From: Devosia subaequoris | GTDB taxonomy: Bacteria > Pseudomonadota > Alphaproteobacteria > Rhizobiales > Devosiaceae | DNA length: 64,000 nt | Direction of reading: 5' to 3' | Assembly (NCBI RefSeq): GCF_014197055.1 | Contig: NZ_JACIEW010000001.1 | Span: 744,001-808,000 of the forward strand | Shown: positions 26,082-36,639 of the stretch, piece by piece | How the letters are laid out: each line of letters begins with the position of its first letter | Numbering within the stretch: position 1 is the first letter of the stretch | Notes under the pieces: generated by a model | Databases searched by the model: none | What the model was told of the DNA's origin: nothing | The model's input: the letters and a program-made list of their open reading frames with translations, nothing else | Program-made: the position numbers and the translations under genes

Positions 26082-27054
26082 GCCGCCACCTCGGCTTTCT
26101 TGAGAATGATACGTCCCTTGCTCCGTTCGCCACGAGCGTTGAGCACCACGGCAAGCAGGATGGCCGCGCCGGAAATGGCCATCTGCCAGAAGGGCGAGAC
26201 GCCGATGACTGGGAGGGCGTTGTTGACGACACCGAGGAACAGGGCGCCAAGCAGCGCACCGCCCACAGTACCGATGCCGCCGGCAATCGAGACCCCTCCG
26301 ATGACGCAGGCCGCCACGATGGTCAGTTCATAGCCGCCGGCCACTTCCACCGAAGCAATGACGTAGCGCGAGATCCAGAGATAGCCGCAAAGCCCCGAAA
26401 TGGCGCCCGAGAGCACAAAGGCCAGGAATTTGGTGCGCCCCACATTGATGCCGGTATAGACCGAGGCAGTCGGATTGACGCCAATGGCATAAAAGGCCCT
26501 GCCCCAGTGTGTGCGGGTCATCAAGAGGTAAACCAGTGCTGCCACGACGATGGCGAACCAGCTCAATATCGGCAGACCAAGGAAGCTGCCGCGCTGGAGT
26601 TGGATGAAATCGGTGCTCATCTGCGCGGCGTTGACCCAGGCGCCGCCCGAAACGACGAAGACCAGACCACGGAAAATGGTCAGCGTGCCCAGAGTCACCA
26701 CGATTGGCGGAATATCAAGCTTCCAGACCAGAATGCCGTTGAATGCGCCCAGCGCCGCGCCCACCACGACGCAACCGGCGATCAACAGCGGAATGGGAAT
26801 GAACGGAAACGCCGCGTTGGTCATGGCCACCAGCATGCCGGTCAGCGCCAGGTTCGAGGCCATGGACAAATCGATGGAGCGGGTCAGGATAACCGCCATC
26901 TGCCCCAGCGCCAGCATCATCAGGATTGATGTGTCGTTGAAAATCGTCAGCAGATTGCCCGGTTGCGAGAAACGGGGAAAACGCAGGGTCACCAGCACGA
27001 TGACGGCGAGAATGGCCAGCGCCAGCCAGAGTTCACGGGATTTCAGGAGCCGGT

Positions 27055-27058
<4 letters not shown>
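26078..27058 (-). CDS. rhaP: Rhamnose ABC transporter, permease
   Basis: A 326-residue CUT2-type permease, paralogous to RhaQ. Signature segments are RSIDLSMASNLALTGMLVA (about residue 61) and GGVSIAGGIGTVGGALLGA. The two permeases probably form the membrane heterodimer. Start and stop overlap the neighbours by four bases. Confidence 0.9.
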
Positions 27059-28560
<1,502 letters not shown>

Positions 28561-28604
28561 TCTTTTGGTCCTTGGCGTCGCAATGGCGCAGGCGCTTGAT
28601 CCGG

Positions 28605-28680
28605 TCCCCTCTCCCTTTGCGGGAGAGGTTAGGGTAAGGGGGCCTTCCGTGCTTCTGGAAAGGCCCCCTCACCCGCCGCT
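28605..28680. repeat. RIME-like palindromic repeat between rhaS and rhaT
   Basis: CCTCTCCC (28608-28615) with GGGAGAGG (28621-28628) forms one hairpin. AGGGGGCCTTCC (28637-28648) with GGAAAGGCCCCCT (28657-28669) forms a second. The CCTCTCCC/GGGAGAGG core recurs near 32848. Such CTCTCCC palindromes are common extragenic elements in Hyphomicrobiales. In the transcript they may protect the rhaS message end and lower rhaT output. Confidence 0.7.
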
Positions 28681-28692
28681 TCGCCTCGAGGA

Positions 28693-29679
28693 TCAGTAAA
28701 TCTTGGAGAACTCTTCGATGTTGGATGCGTCGAACTGGAACGGCGCAGCCATGGCGGCCGAGTTGGTGTCGTCCAGGGTCACTTCGCCGACCTTGCCGAT
28801 GGAGAAGGTTGCGCCGGGAGCGGCTTCTTCGCCTTCAACCAGAGCATTGGCCAGATAGACCGCCGAATAGCCCAGATCGATCGGGTTCCACAGAGCCACG
28901 GCCTGGCTGGCGCCATTGTCGATGAACTGCTTGAACTCGGACGGCAGGGCCAGGCCGGTCACATTGATCTGGCCGATCAGGTCCTGGTCGGTCACGACCT
29001 GGGCAGCCGCCACGACGCCGACGGTGGTCGGGGCGATGATGGCCTTGAGGTCGGGGTGTGCGGCGATCAGGCCGCGAGCCTCTTCGGTCGATTTCACCGA
29101 GTCGTCATCGCCATACACCACCGAAACGAGGTTGATGTTGGGGAACTTCTCAGGAATGGCTTCCTTGGCAGCTTCAATCCAGGCGTTCTGGTTGGTTGCG
29201 GTCGAGGCGGCCGAGAGAATGGCAACATCGCCGCCCTCGGGCAGATAGTCGGCGGCCAGCTTGATGATGGTCTCGCCGATCAAGTCGATGTCAGAGGGGT
29301 TGAGGTGAATCTGGCGGCCTTCGGGGGCAACGCCGGAGTCAAAGCTCACCACCTTGATGCCGCGCTGCATGGCGCGCTGCAGCACCGGCACCAGGGCGTC
29401 CGGATCATTGGCCGAGATGGCGATGGCATCGACCTGCTGGGCGATCAGCGAGTTGACGACTTCGATCTGGGCTTCAGCCGTGGCCGAGGTCGGACCGGTA
29501 TAGATCACTTCAACGTCGCCGAGTTCCTCGGCGGCATCCTGTGCGCCCTTATTGGCGGCGTCGAAGAAGCCATTGCCCAGCGACTTGACGACCAGCGCGA
29601 TGCGGGTCTGTGCCATGGCCGGCGTGGCCAGCAGCACGGCAGCGGTGGCCGTGGCGGCCAGCAGTTTCCAGAGTTTCAT
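28693..29679 (-). CDS. rhaS: Rhamnose ABC transporter, substrate-binding protein
   Basis: A 328-residue periplasmic binding protein of the ribose-binding type. The signal peptide covers residues 1-23 (KLLAATATAAVLLATPAMA), and the mature part begins QTRIALVVKSLGNGFF, a typical first strand. Later AIAISANDPDALVP and VGVVAAAQVV follow the two-lobe pattern. ATG 29679 has GGGAGG four bases upstream. It lies 43 bases after rhaR. Specificity for rhamnose is inferred from the operon. Confidence 0.92.
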   Translation of the reverse strand: MKLWKLLAATATAAVLLATPAMAQTRIALVVKSLGNGFFDAANKGAQDAAEELGDVEVIYTGPTSATAEAQIEVVNSLIAQQVDAIAISANDPDALVPVLQRAMQRGIKVVSFDSGVAPEGRQIHLNPSDIDLIGETIIKLAADYLPEGGDVAILSAASTATNQNAWIEAAKEAIPEKFPNINLVSVVYGDDDSVKSTEEARGLIAAHPDLKAIIAPTTVGVVAAAQVVTDQDLIGQINVTGLALPSEFKQFIDNGASQAVALWNPIDLGYSAVYLANALVEGEEAAPGATFSIGKVGEVTLDDTNSAAMAAPFQFDASNIEEFSKIY

Positions 29680-29722
29680 TTTGTCCCTCCCGGGGGTTGC
29701 TTTTGGTTCAGTCATTGTCAGT

Positions 29723-30523
29723 TCAGGCCACACTTGCTTCAGCCTGCCCTGTTGCGTCCGCCACGATGAGCCGCACACCTGCCGTTTCCAGCATCTGGCG
29801 GTCTTCGTCGCGGATGCCGCTATCGGTGATGACAGCGGCAATTTGATCGAGCCCACAGAGAATGAGGCTCGAGCGTCCAGAGAATTTCGAGGAGTCGGCG
29901 AGAACGATCAGTTCGTCCGCCTGTCCGATCAAGGCCAGCTCCGACTGCACCACCATGGGGTCGGCTTCCATCAGGCCATGCACGCCAATGCCCTGGCAGC
30001 CGATGAACATGCGTTTGGCGTAGAAATGGCTCGCCACCACGCCACCAAAGGGCGAAAGGATGACGTTCTGCTCGCGATAGACCGTGCCGCCGGGAATAAT
30101 GACGGCATTGCGCGAGTTGTGGATGAGGAATTCGGCGATGCCAAAGCTGTTGGTGAAGACGCTGAGGCGCTTGCCTGTCAGATGATGCGCCATCTGATAG
30201 GTCGTTGTGCCGCCATTGATGATGATCGGCTCGCCATCGCGGCACAAGTCGGCAGCGGCGCGGGCAATTGCGCGCTTTTGCGAGATGTTGATCGTTTCAT
30301 TGACAGAAAACGGCCGCCCGACCAGCCCACCCTGGGACGGCGGGTTGATAGCCTCGGCCCCGCCGCGCACGCGACGCAGCCGCCCCTGCTCGTCCAACGA
30401 GGCAATGTCGCGGCGAATGGTAGCTTCCGATGATCCGGTCACTTCACAAAGCTCGGCCACAGTCACCACAGGGTGAGACTGGGCAGCGGCCAATATGACG
30501 CGGTGGCGTTCCATTTCATGCAA
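29723..30523 (-). CDS. rhaR: DeoR-family regulator of rhamnose genes
   Basis: A 266-residue regulator. The N-terminal winged helix (LCEVTGSSEATIRRDIASLDEQGRLRRVRGGA) is the DeoR signature, and the C-terminal sensor domain keeps NGGTTTYQMA and the D-S-x-K motif (LADSSKF). Such sensors bind phosphorylated sugars. TTG 30523 is preferred: GGGAG is eight bases upstream and the resulting LHEMERHR matches rhizobial RhaR. ATG 30514 is the alternative. It is divergent from rhaD and heads the transport operon. An extended dyad in the gap is the likely operator. Confidence 0.87.
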   Translation of the reverse strand: MHEMERHRVILAAAQSHPVVTVAELCEVTGSSEATIRRDIASLDEQGRLRRVRGGAEAINPPSQGGLVGRPFSVNETINISQKRAIARAAADLCRDGEPIIINGGTTTYQMAHHLTGKRLSVFTNSFGIAEFLIHNSRNAVIIPGGTVYREQNVILSPFGGVVASHFYAKRMFIGCQGIGVHGLMEADPMVVQSELALIGQADELIVLADSSKFSGRSSLILCGLDQIAAVITDSGIRDEDRQMLETAGVRLIVADATGQAEASVA

Positions 30524-30569
30524 GGCAGATACTCCCTGAGCGCATTTGCTTCCACCAATTTCGGGCAGA

Positions 30570-30640
30570 GTCAATCACCATTTCGCATGTTTCAGTCATA
30601 AACGCGCACGCATGACTAAACATGATTGTTTCTGATTGAC
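30570..30640. promoter_or_regulatory. Nested dyad operator between rhaR and rhaD
   Basis: Inner arms CATGTTTCAGTCAT (30586-30599) and ATGACTAAACATG (30612-30624) are inverted with a one-base gap. Outer arms GTCAATCA (30570-30577) and TGATTGAC (30633-30640) are perfect. Both pairs share the same centre, near 30605. TGTTTC(A/T)G also occurs as a direct repeat. The site lies midway in the 184-base divergent gap, so one regulator, presumably RhaR, could control both directions. Confidence 0.6.
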
Positions 30641-30707
30641 TTTGTGGACCGTTCTATGCCCATCTCCGGCCAACCCAGTCTGTTGCCCTAACTTTGGGAG
30701 GAATCCT

Positions 30708-32804
30708 ATGTCCACCGCGCCAAAGCGCCTTGAAAACAAGTGGGACGACGCCAAGGCCGCGTCCATGAGCGAGCCGGAACGTCTTGTCTATCGGTCCAAT
30801 CTGCTCGGATCCGACAAGCGCGTCACCAATTATGGCGGCGGCAATACCTCCTCCAAGATCTGGCAAAAAGATCCGCTGACCGGCGAAGACGTTGAAGTAC
30901 TGTGGGTCAAAGGGTCGGGCGGAGACAATGCCTCGATCAAGCTCGATGGCTTCGCCACCCTTTCTATGGACAAGCTGCGCGCGCTGAAGGGCCTCTATCG
31001 CGGTGTCGAATTTGAAGACGAGATGGTGGGCTACCTGCCGCACGCCACCTTCAACCTCAATCCGCGCGCGTCCTCCATCGACACCCCGCTGCATGCCTAT
31101 GTGAACCGGCCTTACGTCGATCACATGCACCCGGACGCGATCATCGCCATCGCGGCCTCGAAGAACTCCAAGGAACTCACCCAGCAGATTTTTGGCGACA
31201 AGATCGGCTGGCTGCCATGGAAGAAGCCCGGCTTCGAACTCGGGCTGTGGCTGGAAAAGTTCTGCCTCGAAAACCCCGACGCTGAAGGCGTGGTGCTCGA
31301 AAGCCATGGCCTGTTCACCTGGGGCAATACCCCCAAGGAATGCTACGAAACCACGATCCGCATCATCAATCAGGCGATCGAGTGGTTTGAAAAGGAAACC
31401 GAGGGCAAGACCATTTTCGGCGGCGCTGCCACCCAGTCCCTGCCGGCAGAGGAACGCCGGGCCATTGCCGCCCGACTGATGCCCAAGATCCGCGGCTTCA
31501 TCTCGGAAGACAGCCACAAGCTGGGACATTTCGACGACAGCAACGCGGTGCTCGAATTCGTCAATTCCAACAATCTGCGTCCGTTGGCAGCGCTGGGCAC
31601 CTCCTGCCCCGATCACTTCCTGCGCACCAAGATCCGTCCGCTGGTGATCGATTTCGATCCTGCAAACCCCGATGTTGATGCTGTCATCGAGGGTCTGGCC
31701 GACCAGATCGCGGCTTATCGCGTCGACTACCAGGCCTATTATGATCGCTGCAAGCACGACAACTCGCCGGCCGTGCGCGACCCCAACGCCGTGGTCTACC
31801 TGATCCCGGGCGTGGGCATGATCACCTTCGCCAAGGACAAGGCCACGGCCCGCATTTCCGGCGAGTTCTATGTCAACGCCATCAATGTGATGCGCGGCGC
31901 TTCAACCGTCTCCGAATATCAGGGCCTGTCCGAGCAGGAAGCCTTCGACATCGAATATTGGCTGCTCGAAGAGGCCAAGCTGGCCCGCATGCCCAAGCCG
32001 AAATCGCTGGCCGGCAAGATCGCCCTAGTCACCGGCGGCGCGGGCGGCATCGGCAAGGCCACGGCTGCGCGCCTCCTGCGCGAAGGCGCCTGCGTCGTGC
32101 TGGCCGATATCGATCAGGGCGCGCTGGACAATGCCACCGAAGAGCTCACCGGCGTGTTCGGCAAGGACTTTGTCCGTCCGGTGAACATCAACGTGACCAG
32201 GGAAGAGCAGATCATTTCCGGCTTCGCCCATGCCGTGGTCGAGTTCGGTGGCCTGGACATTCTGGTGTCAAACGCCGGTCTCGCCTCCTCGGCGCCGATT
32301 GAGGAGACCTCGCTCGACCTTTGGAACAAGAACATGGACATCCTGTCCACGGGCTATTTCCTGGTCAGCCGCGAAGCTTTCAAGATCTTCCGCGCGCAGA
32401 AGATCGGCGGCAATGTCGTGTTCGTGGCCTCCAAGAACGGCCTTGCAGCATCGCCCAATGCCGCCGCCTACTGCACCGCCAAGGCTGCCGAAATCCATCT
32501 CGCCCGCTGCCTGGCACTGGAAGGAGCGGAAGCGCAAATCCGCGTCAATGTGGTCAATCCCGATGCCGTGCTGCGCGGGTCCAAGATCTGGGCCGGCGAA
32601 TGGCTTGAGCAGCGCGCTTCGACCTACAAGACCGACAAGGATGGTCTGGAGGAAATGTATCGTCAGCGCTCCATGCTGAAGCGCTCGGTATTCCCCGAGG
32701 ATATCGCCGAGGCCATCTATTTCTTTGCCAGCGAGGCTTCGGCCAAGTCGACGGGCAATATCATCAATGTCGACGCGGGCAACGCCCAGTCGTTCCCGCG
32801 GTAG
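30708..32804 (+). CDS. rhaD: Bifunctional rhamnulose-1-phosphate aldolase / lactaldehyde dehydrogenase
   Basis: A 698-residue fusion. The N-terminal class II aldolase domain (about residues 1-420) should split L-rhamnulose 1-phosphate to DHAP and L-lactaldehyde; HMHPDAIIA and ESHGLFTWG hold likely metal ligands. The C-terminal short-chain dehydrogenase (about 430-698) has TGGAGGIG at 442-449 and Tyr588/Lys592 (YCTAK) and is thought to oxidise lactaldehyde. ATG 30708 has GGGAGGA six bases upstream. It is the first gene of rhaD-rhaI. Confidence 0.93.
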   Translation: MSTAPKRLENKWDDAKAASMSEPERLVYRSNLLGSDKRVTNYGGGNTSSKIWQKDPLTGEDVEVLWVKGSGGDNASIKLDGFATLSMDKLRALKGLYRGVEFEDEMVGYLPHATFNLNPRASSIDTPLHAYVNRPYVDHMHPDAIIAIAASKNSKELTQQIFGDKIGWLPWKKPGFELGLWLEKFCLENPDAEGVVLESHGLFTWGNTPKECYETTIRIINQAIEWFEKETEGKTIFGGAATQSLPAEERRAIAARLMPKIRGFISEDSHKLGHFDDSNAVLEFVNSNNLRPLAALGTSCPDHFLRTKIRPLVIDFDPANPDVDAVIEGLADQIAAYRVDYQAYYDRCKHDNSPAVRDPNAVVYLIPGVGMITFAKDKATARISGEFYVNAINVMRGASTVSEYQGLSEQEAFDIEYWLLEEAKLARMPKPKSLAGKIALVTGGAGGIGKATAARLLREGACVVLADIDQGALDNATEELTGVFGKDFVRPVNINVTREEQIISGFAHAVVEFGGLDILVSNAGLASSAPIEETSLDLWNKNMDILSTGYFLVSREAFKIFRAQKIGGNVVFVASKNGLAASPNAAAYCTAKAAEIHLARCLALEGAEAQIRVNVVNPDAVLRGSKIWAGEWLEQRASTYKTDKDGLEEMYRQRSMLKRSVFPEDIAEAIYFFASEASAKSTGNIINVDAGNAQSFPR

Positions 32805-32817
32805 GAGAAGGGAGGAG

Positions 32818-32940
32818 CCCCCTCACCGACTCGGCTTCGCCGAGCCACCTCTCCCCGAGTGGGAGAGGAATAAGAGGCCACCGGACCATTCTTCTCCCTC
32901 TCGGGGAGAAGGTGGCGCGCGGCGCCGGATGAGGGGGATC
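32818..32940. repeat. RIME-like palindromic repeat between rhaD and rhaI
   Basis: CTCGGC/GCCGAG (about 32830-32844), CCTCTCCC/GGGAGAGG (32848-32855 with 32861-32868) and CTTCTCCC/GGGGAGAAG (about 32890-32909) are consecutive hairpins. The second core is identical to one in the rhaS-rhaT gap. It fills the 150-base gap. Confidence 0.7.
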
Positions 32941-32955
32941 TCAGGGAGAAAGAAA

Positions 32956-34245
32956 ATGACCGAACACATCATCGACCCATCCGTTGTCGAAGCCGAAAAT
33001 GCCCAGCGCGCGGCCGACCTCAATGTCGACTACGACACGCTTGGCGAGCGCCTCGACCGGCGCGGCATTTCCATTGATGCCATAAAGGACAAGGTTGCCG
33101 CCTTTTCCGTGGCCGTTCCCTCCTGGGGCGTGGGCACCGGCGGCACGCGCTTTGCCCGCTTTCCCGGCAAGGGCGAACCACGCGACATTTTCGACAAGAT
33201 CGAGGATTGCGCAGTCATCGCCCAGTTGACCCAGGCGACTAAAACCGTCTCGCTGCATATTCCGTGGGACAAGGCCGACCCGAACCGTCTCAAGCAGGCT
33301 GCCAGCCGCTTCAATCTCGGCTTCGACGCGATGAATTCGAACACCTTTGCCGACGCCGCCGGGCAGATGCAGAGCTACAAGTTCGGCTCGCTCTCGGCCG
33401 CCGACAAGGCGACGCGCGACCAGGCCATCGAGCACAATCTGGAGTGCATCGAGATCGGCAAGACCATCGGCTCCAAGGCCCTGACGGTCTGGATCGGTGA
33501 CGGCTCGAACTTCCCTGGCCAGGTCAATTTCGCCAACCAGTTCGAACACTATCTGGACTCCATGAAGTCCATTTATGCCGCCCTGCCCGAAGATTGGCGC
33601 GTTTATACCGAACACAAGATGTATGAGCCGGCTTTCTACTCCACGGTCGTGCAGGACTGGGGCACCAATTACCTGATCGCCAAGGAGCTGGGCGACAAGG
33701 CCTATTGCCTGGTCGATCTCGGCCACCATGCACCCAACGTCAATATCGAAATGATCGTCTCGCGCCTGGCCCAGTTCGGCAAGCTCGGCGGCTTCCATTT
33801 CAACGACAGCAAATATGGTGACGACGATCTCGATGCCGGTTCGATCGACCCCTATCGCCTGTTCCTCGTGTTCAACGAACTGGTCGATATCGAAGGTCGC
33901 GACGCCGATTTCCACCCAGCCCACATGCTCGACCAGAGCCACAACGTCACCGATCCGATCGAGTCGCTAATGCTTTCGGCGGCCGATGTGCAGCGCGCCT
34001 ATGCGCAGGCCCTTCTGGTGGATCGCGCGGGTCTGAAAGCCGCCCAAGAGGGCAATGATGCCCTGGCCGCCACCCAGTCGCTGCGCCAGGCTTATCGTAC
34101 CGATGTCGAGCCGATTCTGGCTATGGCGCGCATGGAACAGGGTGGCGCTATCGACTTGCTGGCCACCTATCGCGCCTCGGGCTATCGCGCCAAGGTCGCC
34201 GAAATCCGACCTGAGATCGCGGCGGGCTCGAGCGGCATCGTCTGA
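32956..34245 (+). CDS. rhaI: L-rhamnose isomerase, rhizobial type
   Basis: A 429-residue TIM-barrel sugar isomerase converting L-rhamnose to L-rhamnulose. Likely metal ligands lie in YTEHKMYEPAFYS, LVDLGHHAPNVN and FHFNDSKYGDDDLDAGSIDP, which follow the E-x32-D-type arrangement of xylose isomerase-like enzymes. ATG 32956 has AGGGAG nine bases upstream. It is followed by a strong terminator, so the catabolic transcript is rhaD-rhaI. The kinase that should act on its product is not encoded here. Confidence 0.92.
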   Translation: MTEHIIDPSVVEAENAQRAADLNVDYDTLGERLDRRGISIDAIKDKVAAFSVAVPSWGVGTGGTRFARFPGKGEPRDIFDKIEDCAVIAQLTQATKTVSLHIPWDKADPNRLKQAASRFNLGFDAMNSNTFADAAGQMQSYKFGSLSAADKATRDQAIEHNLECIEIGKTIGSKALTVWIGDGSNFPGQVNFANQFEHYLDSMKSIYAALPEDWRVYTEHKMYEPAFYSTVVQDWGTNYLIAKELGDKAYCLVDLGHHAPNVNIEMIVSRLAQFGKLGGFHFNDSKYGDDDLDAGSIDPYRLFLVFNELVDIEGRDADFHPAHMLDQSHNVTDPIESLMLSAADVQRAYAQALLVDRAGLKAAQEGNDALAATQSLRQAYRTDVEPILAMARMEQGGAIDLLATYRASGYRAKVAEIRPEIAAGSSGIV

Positions 34246-34296
34246 CCGACATCAAGTCGCACAGTTTCCGCGGCACCTCCCCGCCAAGGAAAACGG

Positions 34297-34330
34297 AAGG
34301 CCCGGTGCGCAAGCATCGGGCCTTTTGCTT
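34297..34330 (+). terminator. Terminator of rhaD-rhaI
   Basis: AAGGCCCGGTGC (34297-34308), loop GCAA and GCATCGGGCCTT (34313-34324) form a 12-bp stem with one G-T pair, followed by TTGCTT. Confidence 0.85.
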
Positions 34331-34357
34331 TCGGTTTCAGGGCGCTAGAACCCTTTT

Positions 34358-34831
34358 ATGTCCAAGACCACCCCTGCCACGCTGGCCCTGACCAAGGCCG
34401 GCATTTCATTCTCTCTCGCGCACTACGACTACGACCCCAATGCTGAGCGGGTCGGGGTGCAGGCGGCTGAAGCGATGGGCGTCTCTCCCGCCGAAGTGTT
34501 CAAGACGCTGATGGCCGAGCTCGATGGCAAGCCGGTCTGCGCCATCGTGCCATCGGATGAAGAAGTGAACATGAAGAAGCTGGCAGCAGCGCTGGGCGGC
34601 AAGTCGGCGCAGATGATGAAGCCGCCCAATGCCGAGCGCCTGACCGGTTACAAGGTTGGCGGTATCAGTCCGCTGGGCCAGCGCAAACTCGTGCCGACGG
34701 CGCTCGATGAGCTGGCCACGCTTTACGATGAGATCTACCTCAATGGCGGACAGCGCGGGCTGCAGATCAGGATCCGGCCGGACGATCTGGTTACGGCGCT
34801 GGGCTGCGTCGTGGCCGATCTGGTGCGTTAA
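34358..34831 (+). CDS. ybaK: Cys-tRNA(Pro)/Cys-tRNA(Cys) deacylase
   Basis: A 157-residue YbaK/EbsC-type editing protein that removes cysteine from mischarged tRNA. Family marks include AVxx-type AIVPSDEEVNMKKLAAALG with the conserved Lys, TGYKVGGISPLGQRK and NGGQRGLQIRI. Length is typical. It stands alone after the rhamnose terminator. Cytosolic. Confidence 0.92.
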   Translation: MSKTTPATLALTKAGISFSLAHYDYDPNAERVGVQAAEAMGVSPAEVFKTLMAELDGKPVCAIVPSDEEVNMKKLAAALGGKSAQMMKPPNAERLTGYKVGGISPLGQRKLVPTALDELATLYDEIYLNGGQRGLQIRIRPDDLVTALGCVVADLVR

Positions 34832-34875
34832 CGCATCAGACTCTCACCCGGACGGTCGTCATCCAGAAACGACAA

Positions 34876-34897
34876 AAGGCGCCCGGGTGGACGCCTT
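34876..34897 (-). terminator. Possible terminator of the DUF1127 gene
   Basis: Read on the minus strand, AAGGCG and CGCCTT enclose ten bases and are followed by TTGTCGTTT. The stem is only 6 bp, so it is weak. It lies between two convergent genes. Confidence 0.4.
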
Positions 34898-34944
34898 CAT
34901 CGGATGACCTGGAGGTCAGCGCCGCCTTTCGGCGACAATCGCTT

Positions 34945-35091
34945 TTAGTTGACGTAGGTGCCGCGAGCGATGGCGCGGATGTCACCCTTGGTGATGCCGA
35001 GGTCGTGCAGCTGACGGGCGTCGAGGCTGTTCAGCTCGCGCATGGTGCGCTGGTACTTGGCAAAGTCGGCGATCTTCTTGGCGATGTTCAT
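34945..35091 (-). CDS. DUF1127 small basic protein
   Basis: A 48-residue protein (MNIAKKIADF start, then RTMRELNSLDARQLHDLGITKGDI and IARGTYVN at the end). RELxxLDxRxLxDLGIxxxDI is the DUF1127 signature of alphaproteobacteria. Members such as those in Agrobacterium and Rhodobacter are tied to phosphate metabolism and RNA turnover, partly through RNA binding. AAGGGG lies nine bases before the ATG. It is too short for many gene finders. Confidence 0.9.
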   Translation of the reverse strand: MNIAKKIADFAKYQRTMRELNSLDARQLHDLGITKGDIRAIARGTYVN

Positions 35092-35283
35092 TTTCGGTTT
35101 CCCCTTCGTTTGATGACCCTTATCTAGATCACTCCGGTCGTGATTAGTAGGTGGTCATTCTGCACATCCGTTATGCATACAATGCAAACGAAAGAGGCAA
35201 TTTTGCCACAATCCCATTTCTGGGGTGTCGGACTGTTAGCAAGCACGAGGCCAAGAGAACCGTGCATCCTACTGAAAAACATG

Positions 35284-35315
35284 AAAAAACCGGACTCGGC
35301 GGCGACCGGGTCCGG
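35284..35315 (-). terminator. Terminator of the cydABX operon
   Basis: On the minus strand CCGGACCCGG and CCGAGTCCGG pair over 10 bp with one G-T pair around six bases, followed by TTTTTT and a second T run. It lies 38 bases after the cydX stop. Confidence 0.88.
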
Positions 35316-35352
35316 CATTTGCGTTCCTGACCAACTGGTCAACAGCCATGCG

Positions 35353-35484
35353 TCAGCGGGTAGCAGTCTCGCGGCCCTGCTCGCGCGCCATGCGTCGATC
35401 CTCGCGCATTTCAAACCACATGGCGTTGAGAATGCCGAAGGTGCAGGCCAGGCCCAGCCCAAGAACCCAGGAAAAATACCACAT
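35353..35484 (-). CDS. cydX: Cytochrome bd oxidase small subunit CydX
   Basis: A 43-residue single-span membrane protein: MWYFSWVLGLGLACTFGIL is nearly the E. coli CydX start (MWYFAWILG, then LACSFG), followed by NAMWFEMRED and a charged tail. CydX stabilises the haems of the CydAB complex. It starts nine bases after cydB, and AGGAGAT is found before the ATG. Confidence 0.95.
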   Translation of the reverse strand: MWYFSWVLGLGLACTFGILNAMWFEMREDRRMAREQGRETATR

Positions 35485-35493
35485 CTTGATCTC

Positions 35494-36639
35494 CTAATAG
35501 GCGTTGGGGTTTTTCGAGAGGCTTTCAGTGGTCACCGTGCCGCGCATCACCCGGAACACCCAGGCGGTGTAGAGGACGATGAGGGGCAGGAAGACCACGG
35601 TAGCCAGCAGCATGATGAAGAGCGTCAGGTGGCTCGAGGAGGCATCCCACAGGGTCAGGCCCGCATTGGGCATGGTCGATGACGGCAGAAAGAACGGGAA
35701 GATCGACACGCCAGCGGTGGCGACAATACCGAAAATGCCGGCGCTGCTGCCAAGATAGGCCAGCCAGCGATACCGCCCCATCAGGCCAAGCGTTGCCAGG
35801 GCCATGCCGGCAAAGCCGAGCACTGGCGCGGCGAGCATCCAGGGGTAGAGTCCGTAATTGCGCAGCCAGCCGCCCTGGACGAGTTCCACTGTCTTGCCCA
35901 ACGGGTTGATCGGCGAATTGGGGTCGATCGTGCTGGTCACCACATATCCGTTCATCAGCGCCACCCAGATGCCGCCAATGGCGAAAAGAGCGATGGTGGC
36001 AATGCCGGACAGTATTCCGAGCTGCCGTGCCCGCTCGGCAATCAGGCCGGTGGTCCGCCCCGTGATCAGGGTGGCGCCATGAGTCACGATCATGGCCAGG
36101 CTGACCAGACCTGCCAGCAGGGCAAAGGGCATCAGCAATTGCACGAAATTGCCGGTGTAGAAGACGCGCAGGCTATCGTCGAAGTGGAACGGCGCGCCCA
36201 GCAGGACATTGCCCACCGCCACGCCCATGATGAGCGAGGGCACGAATCCACCCACGAACAGGGCCCAGTCCCAGGTGGTCCGCCAGCGCGGGTCACTGAC
36301 CTTGCCGCGGAACTTGAAGCCAACGGGCCGCAGGATCAGCGCCAGCAGGATCACGATCATGGCGAGGTAGAAGCCCGAGAAGCTCACCGCATAGAGCGGT
36401 GGGAAGGCTGCAAAGATTGCCCCGCCCCCCAGCACCAGCCAGACCTGATTGCCTTCCCAGGTCGGCCCGATCAGGTTGAGCAGCACGCGCCGCTCCTCAT
36501 CGGTCCTGGCGACGAAGGGCAGCAGCGCCCCGACGCCCAGATCGCGTCCACCCATGATGGCAAAGCCGATCAGCAACACGCCCAAGAGCAGCCACCATAT
36601 GAGCCGCAGCGTTTCGTAGTCGAGAGGAATGGTGCTCAC
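35494..36639 (-). CDS. cydB: Cytochrome bd ubiquinol oxidase subunit II
   Basis: A 381-residue inner-membrane protein with about nine helices that pairs with CydA. GRDLGVGALLPF near residue 27 and the GPTWEGNQVWLVLGGGAIFAAFP region (about 53-75) are family hallmarks. Length is typical. The start overlaps the cydA stop by four bases. Confidence 0.95.
   Translation of the reverse strand: MSTIPLDYETLRLIWWLLLGVLLIGFAIMGGRDLGVGALLPFVARTDEERRVLLNLIGPTWEGNQVWLVLGGGAIFAAFPPLYAVSFSGFYLAMIVILLALILRPVGFKFRGKVSDPRWRTTWDWALFVGGFVPSLIMGVAVGNVLLGAPFHFDDSLRVFYTGNFVQLLMPFALLAGLVSLAMIVTHGATLITGRTTGLIAERARQLGILSGIATIALFAIGGIWVALMNGYVVTSTIDPNSPINPLGKTVELVQGGWLRNYGLYPWMLAAPVLGFAGMALATLGLMGRYRWLAYLGSSAGIFGIVATAGVSIFPFFLPSSTMPNAGLTLWDASSSHLTLFIMLLATVVFLPLIVLYTAWVFRVMRGTVTTESLSKNPNAY

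Noticed and set aside
26027-26929. 300-codon plus-strand frame within the rhaP permease gene
   Set aside because: Very polar translation mirroring a membrane protein; an antisense artefact.
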